Assembly (NCBI GenBank): GCA_039545355.1 | Contig: BCJJ01000007.1 | Coordinates: forward strand, 992,001 to 1,056,000 | DNA length: 64,000 nucleotides | Origin: Trichosporon coremiiforme | Lineage: Eukaryota; Basidiomycota; Tremellomycetes; Trichosporonales; Trichosporonaceae | Reading direction: 5' to 3' | The notes under the pieces: model-generated | Seen by the model: only the letters and a program-made list of their open reading frames with translations | Database searches by the model: none | Told to the model about the DNA's origin: nothing | Shown: positions 33,924-44,988 of the stretch, one piece after another | Layout of the letters: every line of letters starts with the position of its first letter | Position numbering within the stretch: position 1 is the stretch's first letter | Program-made: the position numbers and the translations under genes

Positions 33924-35680
33924 AACTAGGGTCACAGGTTAAGTCGAACGGATGCGCACGGTCCCGTCATCGTCAACCTCGCCGTGGCTCATGTTCTGAT
34001 CCATAACTCATGCAACGGTACTCTTTATGCCTAGAAACTCCGCGTAGAGCCGAAAGGAATGCTTGGCAGCTCGGACAAATGGAGCTGCAGAGCGCACCGT
34101 GCATACTGGCCACCACACCACCACAATAAAGCTGCATGTCACCACCCTCCTTATCGCCCTAGATCTCAGCCACCGAGGCCTGTGCTTGCCCCAAATCTTT
34201 CATGTATCAAGCTCCGAAGCTGGGCTTTTGGAAAATCCAAGAATTGAGTCGAAACCATGCATATCGGCAGCGGAGTCCGTCCGACTGTCCATCTTTGTGG
34301 CATATAAGCCTCCTTGAGTGCCACTTCTCTTCCACAACAGCTCTACCTCATCAGAACTTGCAGCTATGCCTCGCCCTTGCCTCACACCTCGCCGCCGCGC
34401 CAAGATTGCGTNCTTGGCTCGCTACCGCAGCTATTCCTCTGTCGCCTGGGAGTACAACNTCGCCAAGAGCACTGTGGGTTACTGTGTGATGTTAGCTCGC
34501 CTCCAGGCTCTCATTCCACCTGCTCTGGCTGTTCTGAACCCTGTCCAGGGGATCCGCATCCCCCGCAGCCACACCAAGCTCACTCCCGACAACCTCAGAG
34601 CGATCTACGAGGTCTTTGAGGCTCAGCCCTTCGCCAGCAATCGTGAGGTGTTGGACACTCTTGCAGACAGAGACATTGTCCTCTCTCTCATGACTCTGCG
34701 CCGTGCACGTCGCCAGCTTGGTTATGGCCGCTTTGTGGCTCTTGTGCGGCCGTATCTAAGCCCCCTTCACAAGGAGAAGCGTCTCGCTTATGCTCTTGAG
34801 CAGCAGCGACTCTTCCAAGAGTGGAGGAAGGTGATCTTCTGTGACGAGGTCCCTCTCTACATTGACCAGCTCCACAGAGCATATGTGACGCGCCCCATCG
34901 GTTCTGACCGTGCCAATGAGCGGTGAGTGTCTTTCCTGACGTTCTACATGCTGTGGAAGAGTGCTGACACTCAGGTACATCCAGTACACCTTCAGATCGA
35001 GCTGTGGGTCGATTATGTGCTGGGGGGCTATCTGGTATGGCGGCAAGTCGAAGCTGGTGTGGTTTGACACCTCCCAGTCGACCTCCAAGCGCAAGGGAGT
35101 CAATGCGGCCATCTATCGCACCCAGGTGACTGAGAAGGAGTTGTTTGATTGCTGGAAGCGTGTCAAGACTCAGTGGCGTGGTTATGGCTTGCCCTGGGTT
35201 GTAGAGGACAACGCTGTCGTCCACACAGCCAAGGCCACCCGTGGCAAGGCAGAGCAACTTGGCATGCGCTTCCTGCCTCACCCTCCCTGCTCTCCTTGCC
35301 TCAACCCCATTGAGAACCTTTGGAGCAACCTCAAGCGCCGCCTGGCCCGTCTCAACCCTCGTCCCACCACCCAGGAGGGGCTATTCGCTGCCGCTACGGA
35401 GCTCTGGAACACCTATGATCAGAATGAGATCGACCGACTTATCATGTCCATGCCTAACAGGATCAAGGACACCATCTCTGCTAATGGAGGACACATTAAG
35501 TATTGATCCCAGGTGCACCATGCTTCGTATATAGGTTACCAAGACTCCCATGCACGTGGAACAACTGTTTATAGAGCAAGAAACATGCATATGCATGAGT
35601 TATTCGTGGTTGCAGCGAGGTCGACAGTTCACGGCCTCGTTTGTGGCACCACTCGTTCGACTTAACCTGTGACCCTAGTT
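33924..35680 (+). mobile_element. Tc1/mariner (impala-like) DNA transposon, copy 2, 1757 bp
   Basis: Same length and orientation as copy 1, exactly 4183 bp downstream, with the same 27-bp inverted repeats and its own TA duplication (33922-33923 and 35681-35682). Near-identity, including ambiguous bases at the same two sites, indicates very recent transposition. It sits in exon 2 of the alpha-galactosidase gene. Confidence 0.97.
34366..35506 (+). CDS. Tc1/mariner transposase, DD34E, copy 2
   Basis: Exons 34366-34922 and 34975-35506 mirror copy 1, again about 362 aa with the full DD34E triad. One noticed amino-acid change against copy 1 (Ser to Phe just after the exon junction, YIQYTFRSS). N bases at 34412 and 34458 match the sites in copy 1. 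No stop or frameshift. Confidence 0.93.
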
Positions 35681-37419
35681 TACACCTCCCACCTCTACGG
35701 CCAAGAGTATCTCCTCCTCCCGCCCTCGACGACCGAAACATATGGTCCGAGCTGGGGATTCGCGCACGTCTATTCCGGCAGTTTCTCAGCCGAGGTCGAA
35801 AAGGACTTCAACGGCCACGTCCGCTGTCAAGCGGGCATCAACCCGCTGCACCTCTCTTACCCCCTTGCCGCCGGATCCTCCTTCGTCACGCCGGAACTCG
35901 TACTCAGTCACAGTCCGTCGGGAGGCATAGGCGCCCTGTCCAGAAGCTTGCACCGGTTCTGGAAACAGCACCTGCTGAATCAGGACTGGGTCGCGCGTCC
36001 CCGCCCGACCCTCGTGAATAATTGGGAAGCGACTTACTTCGAACTCGACGAGAAGAAGCTCCTGCCGATTGCGGAGCGGGGCGCGGAACTAGGTATCCAG
36101 CTCTTCGTGCTTGATGACGGGTGGTTTGGACGCAAGTATCCGCGTACCTCGGACAAGCAGGGCCTGGGCGATTGGATAGTGAACAAAGAGCGGTTCCCGC
36201 ATGGACTGGACGAGTTTGGACGAAAGGTCACGGGTCTGACTCTGGGTGAGAAACAGAAGGGAGAGAACGGGGGCAAGGAGGAAGGGAAGAAGGAGCACAT
36301 GCAGTTTGGCCTCTGGGTCGAGCCTGAGATGGTCTCCCGCCGCTCGCAGCTGTACGAAGACCACCCCGAGTGGGCCCTGCAGTCCCCTCACAAGAAGGCG
36401 ACAGAGACGAGACACCAGCTCGTGCTCGATCTAGGCCAGAGGGCAGTACAGGACTACATCATCACCTCGATCTCCGCCTTGCTCGACTCCGCGCCTGTGA
36501 GCTACGTCAAATGGGACAACAACAGGGGCATGCACGAGCTGCCCCGTCCTTCGGCCATGCACGACTATCAGCTTGGCCTGTATCGCGTCCTCGCCACTTT
36601 GACCGGGAAATACCCCCATGTGTTATGGGAAGGCTGCGCCTCCGGCGGAGGACGCATCGACCTCGCCCTCTCCGCCTATTTCAGCCAACACTGGACGAGC
36701 GACAATGCGGACGCCCTGGACCGAATCAGTATCCAGTTCGGGACGTCTCTCTTCTTCCCGCCCTCCATCATGGGCGCGCACGTCAGTGTGGTTCCGAACC
36801 ACCAGACGTCGCGTACTACGCCGTTCGAGTTTAGGGCCCACGTCGCGCTCATGGCGGGCAGCTTTGGGTTTGAGCTCGACGTGACGCAGCTTCCCAAGGA
36901 GGATGCGAAGGAGGTTCCGAAGTTTGTCAAGATGGCTCGCGAGTTGAACGAGCTCGTGTTGAAGGGAGACTGGTTCAGACTTAATGATGCCGAGAGTAAT
37001 TGGCCCGCGGGGCAGTTCCTCAGCCGCGATGGGAGGGAGGGTGTCGTGTTCTGGTTCCAGGTAAGGGACCACACGAGGGGAGACGTCGCGCCGCCGCTCA
37101 AGTTGCAAGGACTCGATCCCGGGGCCGAGTACAGGCTTGATGGGAAGAAGCACGCGGGCAGCGATCTCATGTACACTGGTCTTTCTATCCGGGAACATGG
37201 CGATTATCGCTCCAAGGTCTGGAAGCTGGAGCGTGTCTAGATTGTAGAAAGCAGTGGATTATACATATGTTACAACACCGATTATATGCTCTATTTCTCT
37301 GTGTCGCTCGAGTGCTCAGCACTGCAAGCCGCTGAATCCCGACTCGATCATCGATCATCGTTCCAAAATACCCATTCTCACTCGCGCTCCACTTGCTCGC
37401 TTCGCTCGCAAGGTTGCGC

Positions 37420-40073
37420 TCACTGCAAATTCCCTCCCGCCGGCCACACGCTCATGATCGTCGCCAGGTCCGCAAACGGAATCAGCTCGCCCGGGAACTC
37501 GGTCCCCTGCCACAGGTTGGCGGAGAAGATGTCCTGGATCTGCGCGACGGGCGGGGCACCGCCGCCGGGCACAACATCGCCGGGTGTCACCTGGTCCATG
37601 ATTGCCATGCAGCGCTCGGCGAGAGGGTCGCCCTGCGCACGCGCCATCGTCTCGCGCGCCTCACGCACCTTCTCGGCCCACAAGGGACGTTCGGCAGATG
37701 TGGGGTCGGTCCACATCGCGATGAGCGGGACGAAGCAGGCCTGGAACAGGAAGTGCCTGGATGTTAGCTATGGAACACATGTGGCAAGCTAAGAGCGAAG
37801 GCTGCGCATCGAGGAAGATGAGTGTCGAGGTGGACCTCTACACAACCTCTGCGTCAACCAGCCACGGTCGCGTCGTACTCACAGAGCATACCACACCTCC
37901 AGCCTCGTGTGCTCTCCCATCAGCATGAACTGGTGGATGTCCGAGATCGTGTCGAGCGCCGCCTGCAGACACTCCATCGCCAGCCCGTGGTCGAGTGTCG
38001 TGGGGCTCGTCATGTCCGCAATGGACTGGTGCTTGAGCGCGCGGTCGAGGAACGGGCGGCGGTGCAGGATGATGCGCAGATTGCAGTAGCGCCAGTACAG
38101 CTTGTGCGCGGAGAAGTAGAGCCACGGCGTGTCGTCAAACATGTCCGGTGTCGCCGTGCGCGTCATCCAGTTCGGCACGTCGTTGTGCCACTCGCGCAGT
38201 TCCTGGTCCAGCTCGAGGCACTCCTCGGCCGTCGGCGGCGGCGACGCGATGACTCGGTCGTAGCACTTGTTCCCGATCATGCAGAAGTGCGACTGCCAGA
38301 TCAGGGAGGAGTACACCGTCGCGCCGCGCGAGGCCGCGGGCACGTGCGCGCTCTTCCGCGTGAAGTCCCTGTCCGGCACGTTGTGCACCATACGCACGTC
38401 CGCCTCGCCGTAGGGAAGCAGCTGTATATCAGTTAGGGATCGTCGGTAGGTAACTCACGATCGGTCGGCCAAAAGTGATCGCTGCGCCAGAGTCGAAAAT
38501 GTACAGCACCCACCACACGCGGCGGCGCACCTCACGCTCGAACGGAGGAATGTTCCACATCGGCAGCTCGCGGTGCAGTCCCAGGCCGATCGCCATGCGC
38601 ACCGCGATACCGAGGTACGTACTGCCCGCGTTCGGCTTGTTGCGCTTCTGCGCCAGGTTACTCAGCAACGTGTACGCCTGCACGAGCACGAGCGATCCCG
38701 TCTCGAGCAGGTCGACCGAGATAACGCTGCTGGCCTGCTCCAGGAAGTAGTCGACCGCGTACATCGGCGCGCCGGCCGTGAAGGCCCCGAGACCGATGAC
38801 CGTGTTCATCAGCAGAATCCACTGTGCAGCCGGCGGTTGCGGGATGACCTCGGACAGCTGCGCGCGGAACGTCGGCTCGTGCACGATCGGATACTGCGAG
38901 TGGTAGTGTCGGAAGTAGGCGTCGACCCAGCGCTGCGTCTCGCCGTGAGTCGGCGCCCAGCCGAGCGGCGGCTCGGGCTCTGACCGGGGCGACACCGACA
39001 GGTCGAGGCCGCCTTGCCGTCCAGCAGCACCTTGCAGAATACGCAGGAGCGTCGCACCGGCGGCGAAGCCTGGGAATCAGCTTTCGCACAGGTACACAAG
39101 CTAGCATGGACTTACCGAGGTACCCCTCTCCGTTGGGCTCTACGCTGAGGCATGCCGTGCCGTCATTTTCGGCGGCACTGACGCGCTCGTTCCACTCGTA
39201 GCCGCTGGCCTTCTTGGGTTGCTTCTCATGCGCTTCGACGACGCCGATGCGGTTGTCGCGGAGTGACTCGGGCTTGCGCTCTGGCCGCGGCTTCGCGGCT
39301 GCAGGAGGGGTCGGGGGCTGACGGTAGTCCTGGAACCGGGAGACAGGGGAAGAGCTGACGCTGCCGCTGCCGCCCCCGGCGTCCTTAGCGCCGTGCGGGG
39401 GCTTGTGAGGAAGGTCTGGCTCGTCCTTTACGTCGGCGGCGGGTGAGAGCGGGCCACCAAGGTCGTCGAGGGAGACCTGCGGGGCATGCTCGGCGAGCAG
39501 ACGCTCAAGCTTGGCGACGCGCTCCTTGACCTCGGCGAGGTATCTGATGAGTGTCAGCCGGGGTGCTCGGCCAACATTGGCAATGAGTGGGGAGGGGGTG
39601 AAGATTCAGGAACGCGGCTTGGTGAGCAAAAGGGGTTTGGTTGGCCAGGGGTGCGAGCCAGAAGAGGGAAGACTGCGTGTGTACTGACTTCTTGCCTCGG
39701 CGAGGGTTCTCAGCTTCGGGGAAGACACAAGTCTTGTCGTAGCGCTTGCACTGGTTGCATGGGTGGACTCGGTCGCACTGCGATAGTAAGCGTTTGATTG
39801 CCGATGCAAAAGGAGAGCGGAGATGTGCGCTGATGAGCGGCGGAGAGCGGGTTGGGAGTGGATGCGGTCGAGCGGAGCGCGGAGTCGGAGGAATCCAGCA
39901 GTTGCACTCCGGCGCACTCTGCGGCCGCTCAGTCGGCGGACTGGGTGAGACCCACCTTGCGCTTGAGCCGTCTGCACTCGACGCACTGCGATTGTCAGCT
40001 AGCCACACCAAGCTTCTTTGCTCACGCTGATTTTGATGACGGGAGCGGGCTCGTCTTGGGGGGTGTCGCCCAT
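37420..40073 (-). CDS. Zn(II)2Cys6 fungal transcription factor (693 aa)
   Basis: Seven exons fit by phase: 40073-40026, 39985-39956, 39777-39689, 39543-39116, 39069-38459, 38421-37883 and 37756-37420. The zinc cluster (residues 17-45) is CVECRRLKRK from a 30-nt exon joined to CDRVHPCNQCKRYDKTCVF from the next, giving the six Cys in C-x2-C-x6-C-x6-C-x2-C-x6-C spacing. A short coiled coil follows (LAEVKERVAKLERLLAEH). The fungal-specific transcription factor domain starts near VDAYFRHYHSQYPIVHEPTF and includes GLGLHRELPMW and RRRVWWVLYIFD. Likely nuclear. Its target is unknown; the galactosidase gene ends about 180 bp from its stop. Confidence 0.9.
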
Positions 40074-40222
40074 GGTGTGGTCGATGGTGAGCTCGCTGGT
40101 AAATTTGCTGAGAAAGGAGGTTGTTGTGGGATGGCGGTGGTTGATCCAAGCGGATCACACCCTCCGTCGAGGGGACCCCCTTGTATGGCGTGTCTTCCTT
40201 GTCTGGCCTGTCTGATTCAGCC

Positions 40223-40257
40223 CCTGGCATACCTGGCATACCTGGCATACCTGGCAG
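40223..40257. repeat. Tandem repeat, 9-bp unit CTGGCATAC
   Basis: Just under four units in a row (three full copies and a partial one) in the promoter region of the Zn2Cys6 gene, about 150-185 bp before its start. Confidence 0.85.
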
Positions 40258-40485
40258 GGGAAGCAAGCCTGCGCAGGCTCTGACTGGCTGCTTACCCGCC
40301 ACTTGCCTTGTACCGCCGGCTACAGCCAGCAAACACGTGGCAACCCTTCGCCCCAGATCTCGACTGGCCCCCCAAAGATAACTCGATTGGCCAGCCCCAG
40401 CATCAAGGCGCCCAGGACGACCCAGGACGCGTCTCGCTAAGATAACGGCCCATTTTTTCTCTCTGTTGTCTACTCCCAACGCATA

Positions 40486-40512
40486 CCGCAACCGCAACCG
40501 CAACCGCAACCG
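40486..40512. repeat. Tandem repeat, 6-bp unit CGCAAC
   Basis: Four and a half head-to-tail units. It translates to Arg-Asn repeats in chance frames and has no clear role. Confidence 0.85.
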
Positions 40513-41064
40513 CGTCGCGCAGGGCCGGGTCTTGTGCTACATGCCGTGCCGAACTCTAGTGCAAATGGCCCAGGTACGCCAGTCTGTTGGGCACCTTTCA
40601 GCCCCGAGTCAACGGGCACGTCCGACACCACGACACCTCCCTCGCCCTCCAACAAACATTTTGGTACAAGTGGTAGCGTAGTCTATGTAATCTGTTTGTC
40701 ACTATAACGAAAGAACACGATATGCTATGAAAGTACACAGTACACTTTCCGGGCCGGACTTGCTTCACTCCTTTACGCCTTACGCCCATCGCCCTTGTTC
40801 CCCTCAGCCCAAAGCCAGACTTTTTGGCACGTTGGCACAGGGGCACGGCTTGCGCGAGTACGCCAGCCAGATGGCTCAGGGCAACCCTTCGGGGCGTACG
40901 GCGAGGCGCCGGTCTGTTTTTCTCTATGTGTTGGTCTCGGTCGTTTCTATGGGTCATCTATTTTCTCTCTGGAATGCCTCCTTGCGGGCCGATTTCTCAT
41001 TCGTGTAACCTGCCGGACATGTGCCGAGGGTGGACACGAACTTGGCACCTCCCCCCGAACGCGC

Positions 41065-42983
41065 CTAGTAGGGACGAGGCGCGCCACGTCCCCTGCCACC
41101 GCGTCCGCGTCCTCGGCCCCGGCCCGAGGGCGCACGGTCGCCGTTGAAGCCACCGGACCCTCCGCCGAAACCGGCATCAGGCTGCATACGCTGCAGGAGC
41201 GAGGGCTGGCCCGACGGACGCTTCGGCGCTCCCTGGCCCTGGGCCCCGTCGCCGCCGCGCTTCTGGCCACCACCGCTCGGCCCGGCCTCGCGGTTAAGAC
41301 CCGGCACACCCTTCAGCCCCATCTTGCCGATGGTCTTGGCCTGGAGCGCGGGAGGCACCCAGCCGTTCGGGCCGGGGGCGGTCTTGAGCGTGTGCTGCGC
41401 GTACTCGTTCGCGTTGCGCACGAGATCCGTCTGGCTCCATCGCAGCTTCTTCAGGCTGCTGTTGTAGTAGCCCAGCCACGCCTGGTACGCCTGGCCCTTC
41501 GCCTCCTCGGAGACCTGGGAGAGCGCGCCGTCGACAAGCTGAGAAGCGTGCGCAAGGCTGCTGGCGTCGAGAGCCGGGTACTCGAGCATGTTGAACGTCT
41601 TGATCGTCGGGTCGTTGAGGAAGAAGGTCTCAAAGTCGGCGAGGATGAGGACACCGTGGCCCTGCGCACCGGCACGAGCGGTACGACCGAGACGGTGCAC
41701 ATACTGCTCGCCGCTCGAGGGGAGACCGACCTGCACGACGGCGGTGACGCCCTGGACGTCGATACCACGGGCAGTCACGTCGGAGGAGAAGAGGATGCCG
41801 CGGTCGGCAGCACGGAACTGGTCGGTCGACTTGGTGCGCTTTGACTGCGACATGCGCGAGTGGATCTCCCAGACAGGGTACGACGTGGGAAGGTTGGAGA
41901 ACACCTCGTAGTACAGTCCCGCGGCACGAGCAGTGGGCAGGAAGACCATGACCTTGAAGCCTCCACGCTCGGCAGCGAGCATCTCCTCGCGCTTCAGCAC
42001 CTCGAGCGCACCGCTGATCATCTGCTCTCCGGGGAGAACAAGGAGCTCCTGGACGACGTGCTTGTGCGCGTTGATGTCCTCGTCCTTCAGCGTCGTGATG
42101 AACTTGTGGTCGGGCTTAAGCGCGACCGACGAGATCGAGTGCACTCCCTCGGGCAATGTGGCCGAGAACAGGAGCGTCTGGCGCGGCACAGCCTTGCGGT
42201 CGGGCAGGGCATCGAGGATCTTAACGAGCTCGCGGCGGAAGCCCTGGTCGAGGAGACGGTCGGCCTCGTCGAGCACGAGCGTGCGGATCTGCGAGAGACG
42301 CGAGCCAACGCCATAGTTCTCGATCAAGTCGAGCAGACGGCCAGGCGTCGCAACGAGAATGTCGGCGCTGCACAACGTCAGCCACGACCTTTGGCACAAA
42401 CTCACCGCTCGGTCTTGAGACGCTTCACGTCCGTGTTGATGTTGGTGCCACCGACGACGCACTGGACGCCGACACGGCCCTTGGTGAAGGAGAGCGCGGC
42501 GTCAGCGATCTGGCTGGCCAGCTCGCGGGTTGGGCTCAGCACGAGGATGCTGGTGAGGCTGCGGTCGGGCAGCGGGGCGAGGAGCAGGCGCTGGATGGAA
42601 GGCACAAGGAACGCGAGCGTCTTGCCGGTTCCGGTCTTGGCCTGGGCGAGCACGTCGTGACCCTCGAGGATGGCCGGGAGGGTGGCAGCCTGCACCTCGG
42701 TGCAGTACTCGAAGGGCAGGCTGGCGACGAGCTCAGGCGTGAGCTGCGGGAAGTCGGCGAACTTGGTCGTCGTGAGAGCCTTGTTGGGAGTTTGCGCACC
42801 AGAGGCAGTAGGCGTGGTCATGCCTGATGTCAGAGGCGTCGAGGCTCCAGAGTCAGGCTCGGCCATCAGATGCTGGACAGGAGCAGGGGCAGGCTTCGGG
42901 CCGCGGAAGCCGCCACGACCCCTACCGCCACCGCGTCCACGGAAGCCACCACGTCCACGACGAGAGTTTTGCTGGTCCGACAT
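41065..42983 (-). CDS. DEAD-box ATP-dependent RNA helicase (Mss116-like), RGG-rich ends
   Basis: Unwinds or remodels RNA using ATP. Two exons, 42983-42406 and 42367-41065, separated by a 38-nt intron, give 626 aa. Motifs in order: AQAKTGTGKT (I), PTRELASQ (Ia), ILVATPGRLLDL (Ib), VLDEADRLL (II, DEAD), FSATLPEG (III, SAT), FSSDVTARGID (V) and YVHRLGRTARAG (VI). The N-terminus (residues 7-30) and C-terminus (about 560-626) are Arg/Gly-rich, typical of RNA-binding tails. The spacing after DEAD (RLLDQGFRREL) and the C-terminal extension resemble the Mss116/CYT-19 group. A classical mitochondrial presequence is not obvious, so location is uncertain. Confidence 0.93.
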
Positions 42984-43417
42984 GTTGATCGTCGGCGTGA
43001 GAGGTAAGAGATTGGAATCGAGCTCAACGATTTGTTAGTGCTCGGTCGCGGGGCGGATGAGATATGGGCGTGTCCGTTCTGAAAAGTCGCGCCGGAGGTC
43101 GTTCAGGCACGTCATTAGCCGGAGCCAAATACTGGGTGATTAGCGGGAGCAGAAGGTTATAAAGGGGTGGCAAAGGGGTGGACTTTTCGGTGTCTTGCGT
43201 TTCTTGGCGGGCGTCCAGTGACGGAGCTTGCCGGTGACTCAGGCACCGACGCGTACGCTCCTTACTTTTCTTGCGTCATACATGAGGAATGAATGAATGA
43301 AGGAGTGTACAGCCTCGCATGCCTCGCACTTGCTCTCGAGATCCAAGACACACACTTAAAGAGCGCCTCGTCTTGGCTTTCAGCTCATCTTCACACTCTC
43401 TCCCCCTCACACTCACC

Positions 43418-44359
43418 ATGGTCAACACGCTCACCATGGACAACAACTCCTGGCTCATCCATCTCATTACCATTGTCGTTGCCCTCGTTGTCTGGACCAT
43501 CTTATCGGGAACCTTCAAGGTATTCTGCCGCTCTACCTCGCCACCCCGCATAGAGCTCAGCGGCGAGCACGAGGTGCGCCGAGTCCCAGAGCTGTGCGAC
43601 GTCTACGTCCGAATCCGGGACGAGAGCAAGCAGCCGGGCGAGGCGATGCAGCGCGTCTCCGCCGCCGCCTCCTCATTCGCCGAGCAGATCCGCGCCCTGG
43701 CCCCCGCGAAGCTGGGCGACGCCGAGCCCCGTCTAGCTCTCGATGCCAGTGAGGCGACGGACGTTCCCGAGGAATTCCCGCCAAGCAGCCCCGAGAAGCC
43801 AGTGACGGGGTGGAGCATGCAGCAGATTCGCTCATGGAGCTTTGAGCGCACGCCCCCGAACCACCCGGTCCCGAACGACACGACGGAGTACGGCAAGTTC
43901 TACGTCGCCGAGGCGTCGGCCAAGATCACCTTCCACGACTTTTCCGAGCTCTCCGCATTCGTCATGGAGCTTAGTGTGAGTAAACCCGAGCGCCCCACGT
44001 GCCATGAAGTTCGCGCTGACATCCAGGAACAGCAGCTCGTCTCGATTGAGCGCCTCTCCTGGCGCCTGTCCGCCGGCACCCAGCGCGGCCTTCACGCCCG
44101 TGTACGTCAGGCCGCGCTCCGCGATGCAATCGCCAAGGCGGAGAACTACGCGCAGGTCCTCGCCATCCCCAACGCTCGCGTCCACGTCACCGAGGTCAGC
44201 GACCACAGCTCTGGAGCTGGCGGCGGTGGCGCGCCCCGCGCCATGTTCGCGGCCGCCGCACCTATGGGCAGGGCCAAGCAGGCGAACACGATCACGATCG
44301 AGCCCGAGCCGATTGACGTGCATGCCAACATTTTCGTCAAGTTTGAGGTTAGGTCGTAG
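43418..44359 (+). CDS. SIMPL (DUF541) domain protein with N-terminal membrane anchor
   Basis: The start at 43418 follows a CT-rich leader. One transmembrane helix (residues about 11-30, LIHLITIVVALVVWTILSG) precedes a SIMPL/DUF541-type domain: IELSGEHEVRRVPELCDVYV at the start, AQVLAIPNARVHVTEVS and PIDVHANIFVKFEV at the end. An intron at 43976-44026 (51 nt, GTGAGT...CATCCAG) is likely, giving 296 aa with FVMELS joined to EQQLVSIERLSWRLS. It keeps frame and has no stop, so retention would add 17 residues. Function in eukaryotes is unknown; bacterial relatives are periplasmic or secreted. Confidence 0.82.
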   Translation: MVNTLTMDNNSWLIHLITIVVALVVWTILSGTFKVFCRSTSPPRIELSGEHEVRRVPELCDVYVRIRDESKQPGEAMQRVSAAASSFAEQIRALAPAKLGDAEPRLALDASEATDVPEEFPPSSPEKPVTGWSMQQIRSWSFERTPPNHPVPNDTTEYGKFYVAEASAKITFHDFSELSAFVMELSVSKPERPTCHEVRADIQEQQLVSIERLSWRLSAGTQRGLHARVRQAALRDAIAKAENYAQVLAIPNARVHVTEVSDHSSGAGGGGAPRAMFAAAAPMGRAKQANTITIEPEPIDVHANIFVKFEVRS

Positions 44360-44555
44360 GTTGGAGGTTCTTAATGGCGGGGACCACGCGGATGGCCTCG
44401 ATACCATACCATCACTATGCAATATGTAGCATGGATCCATCGCAGATGCGAGAAGATACTAACGGAGGAAAAGGACTGACGAACAACAAGAACCAGTGAG
44501 GGTGCCGAGGACGCCGAGGGCGCGGCCCCCGCAACGCTCACGTCAGCAGTGACCC

Positions 44556-44636
44556 GGGATGATAGCTCAGTTGGGAGAGCGCGAGAGTGAAGCTAGTCAG
44601 TTCTTGAGGTCGGGCGTTCGATCCGCCCTCGTCCCA
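44556..44636 (+). tRNA. tRNA-Phe (GAA), 8-nt intron
   Basis: Sequence equals the copy at 24091-24171, including the intron CTAGTCAG. Complete cloverleaf. Followed by a hairpin-like GC stretch and a T-run at about 44681. First of three tandem plus-strand copies at about 280-350-bp spacing. Confidence 0.95.
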
Positions 44637-44908
44637 GCACTGCGACTCCGAGGGCCTCTCTAAGGGAGACCGCGAGGAGCTTTTTGCGTCTTTATGGCAC
44701 CCTGACAGACCAGTGTCCTCTCTGACAAAGTCGACTGTGGCATGCCATGCGCGCGATTACGGCGGATCACATTAACCTCGACGTCTGTGCGAATGTCCAC
44801 TGCATCATCGGCATCACCTTGGAGCCCTCCAAGGTCGTCGTCTCCCTCGCACCGACGCCGAGGGCTGCGCGTCCCCCCCACCAACTCGGTGTCCGTCGAC
44901 AGCGACTA

Positions 44909-44988
44909 GGGATGATAGCTCAGTTGGGAGAGCGCGAGAGTGAAGCCTTCAATTCTTGAGGTCGGGCGTTCGATCCGCCCTCGTCCCA
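44909..44988 (+). tRNA. tRNA-Phe (GAA), 7-nt intron
   Basis: Same mature sequence, with a 7-nt intron (CCTTCAA) after position 37, the shortest of the five. T-run terminator near 45031. Confidence 0.95.

Larger units (their letters stand above)
33099..37240 (+). pseudogene. GH36 alpha-galactosidase gene interrupted by a Tc1/mariner element
   Basis: Would hydrolyse terminal alpha-galactose from oligosaccharides such as melibiose and raffinose. Exon 1 is 33099-33790. Exon 2 starts at 33903, is cut after 33923 by the transposon (33924-35680 plus a TA), and continues 35683-37240. Frame is kept across the insertion and the parts sum to 757 codons, a normal GH36 size. The nucleophile motif KWDNNR, the WEGCASGGGRID motif and the acid/base SDN motif (WTSDNAD) are all present. 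No signal peptide, so probably intracellular. With the element present the message cannot give a whole enzyme. The neighbouring Zn2Cys6 gene could be its regulator (inference). Confidence 0.9.
40074..41064. other. Regulator promoter and intergenic spacer with short tandem repeats
   Basis: Upstream region of the Zn2Cys6 gene plus the 3' flank of the helicase gene. Holds a 9-bp tandem repeat (40223-40257) and a 6-bp tandem repeat (40486-40512). No gene recognised. Confidence 0.5.

Noticed and set aside
40223..40257. Possible CRISPR-like array
   Set aside because: Simple 9-bp tandem repeat without spacers, in a eukaryotic genome.
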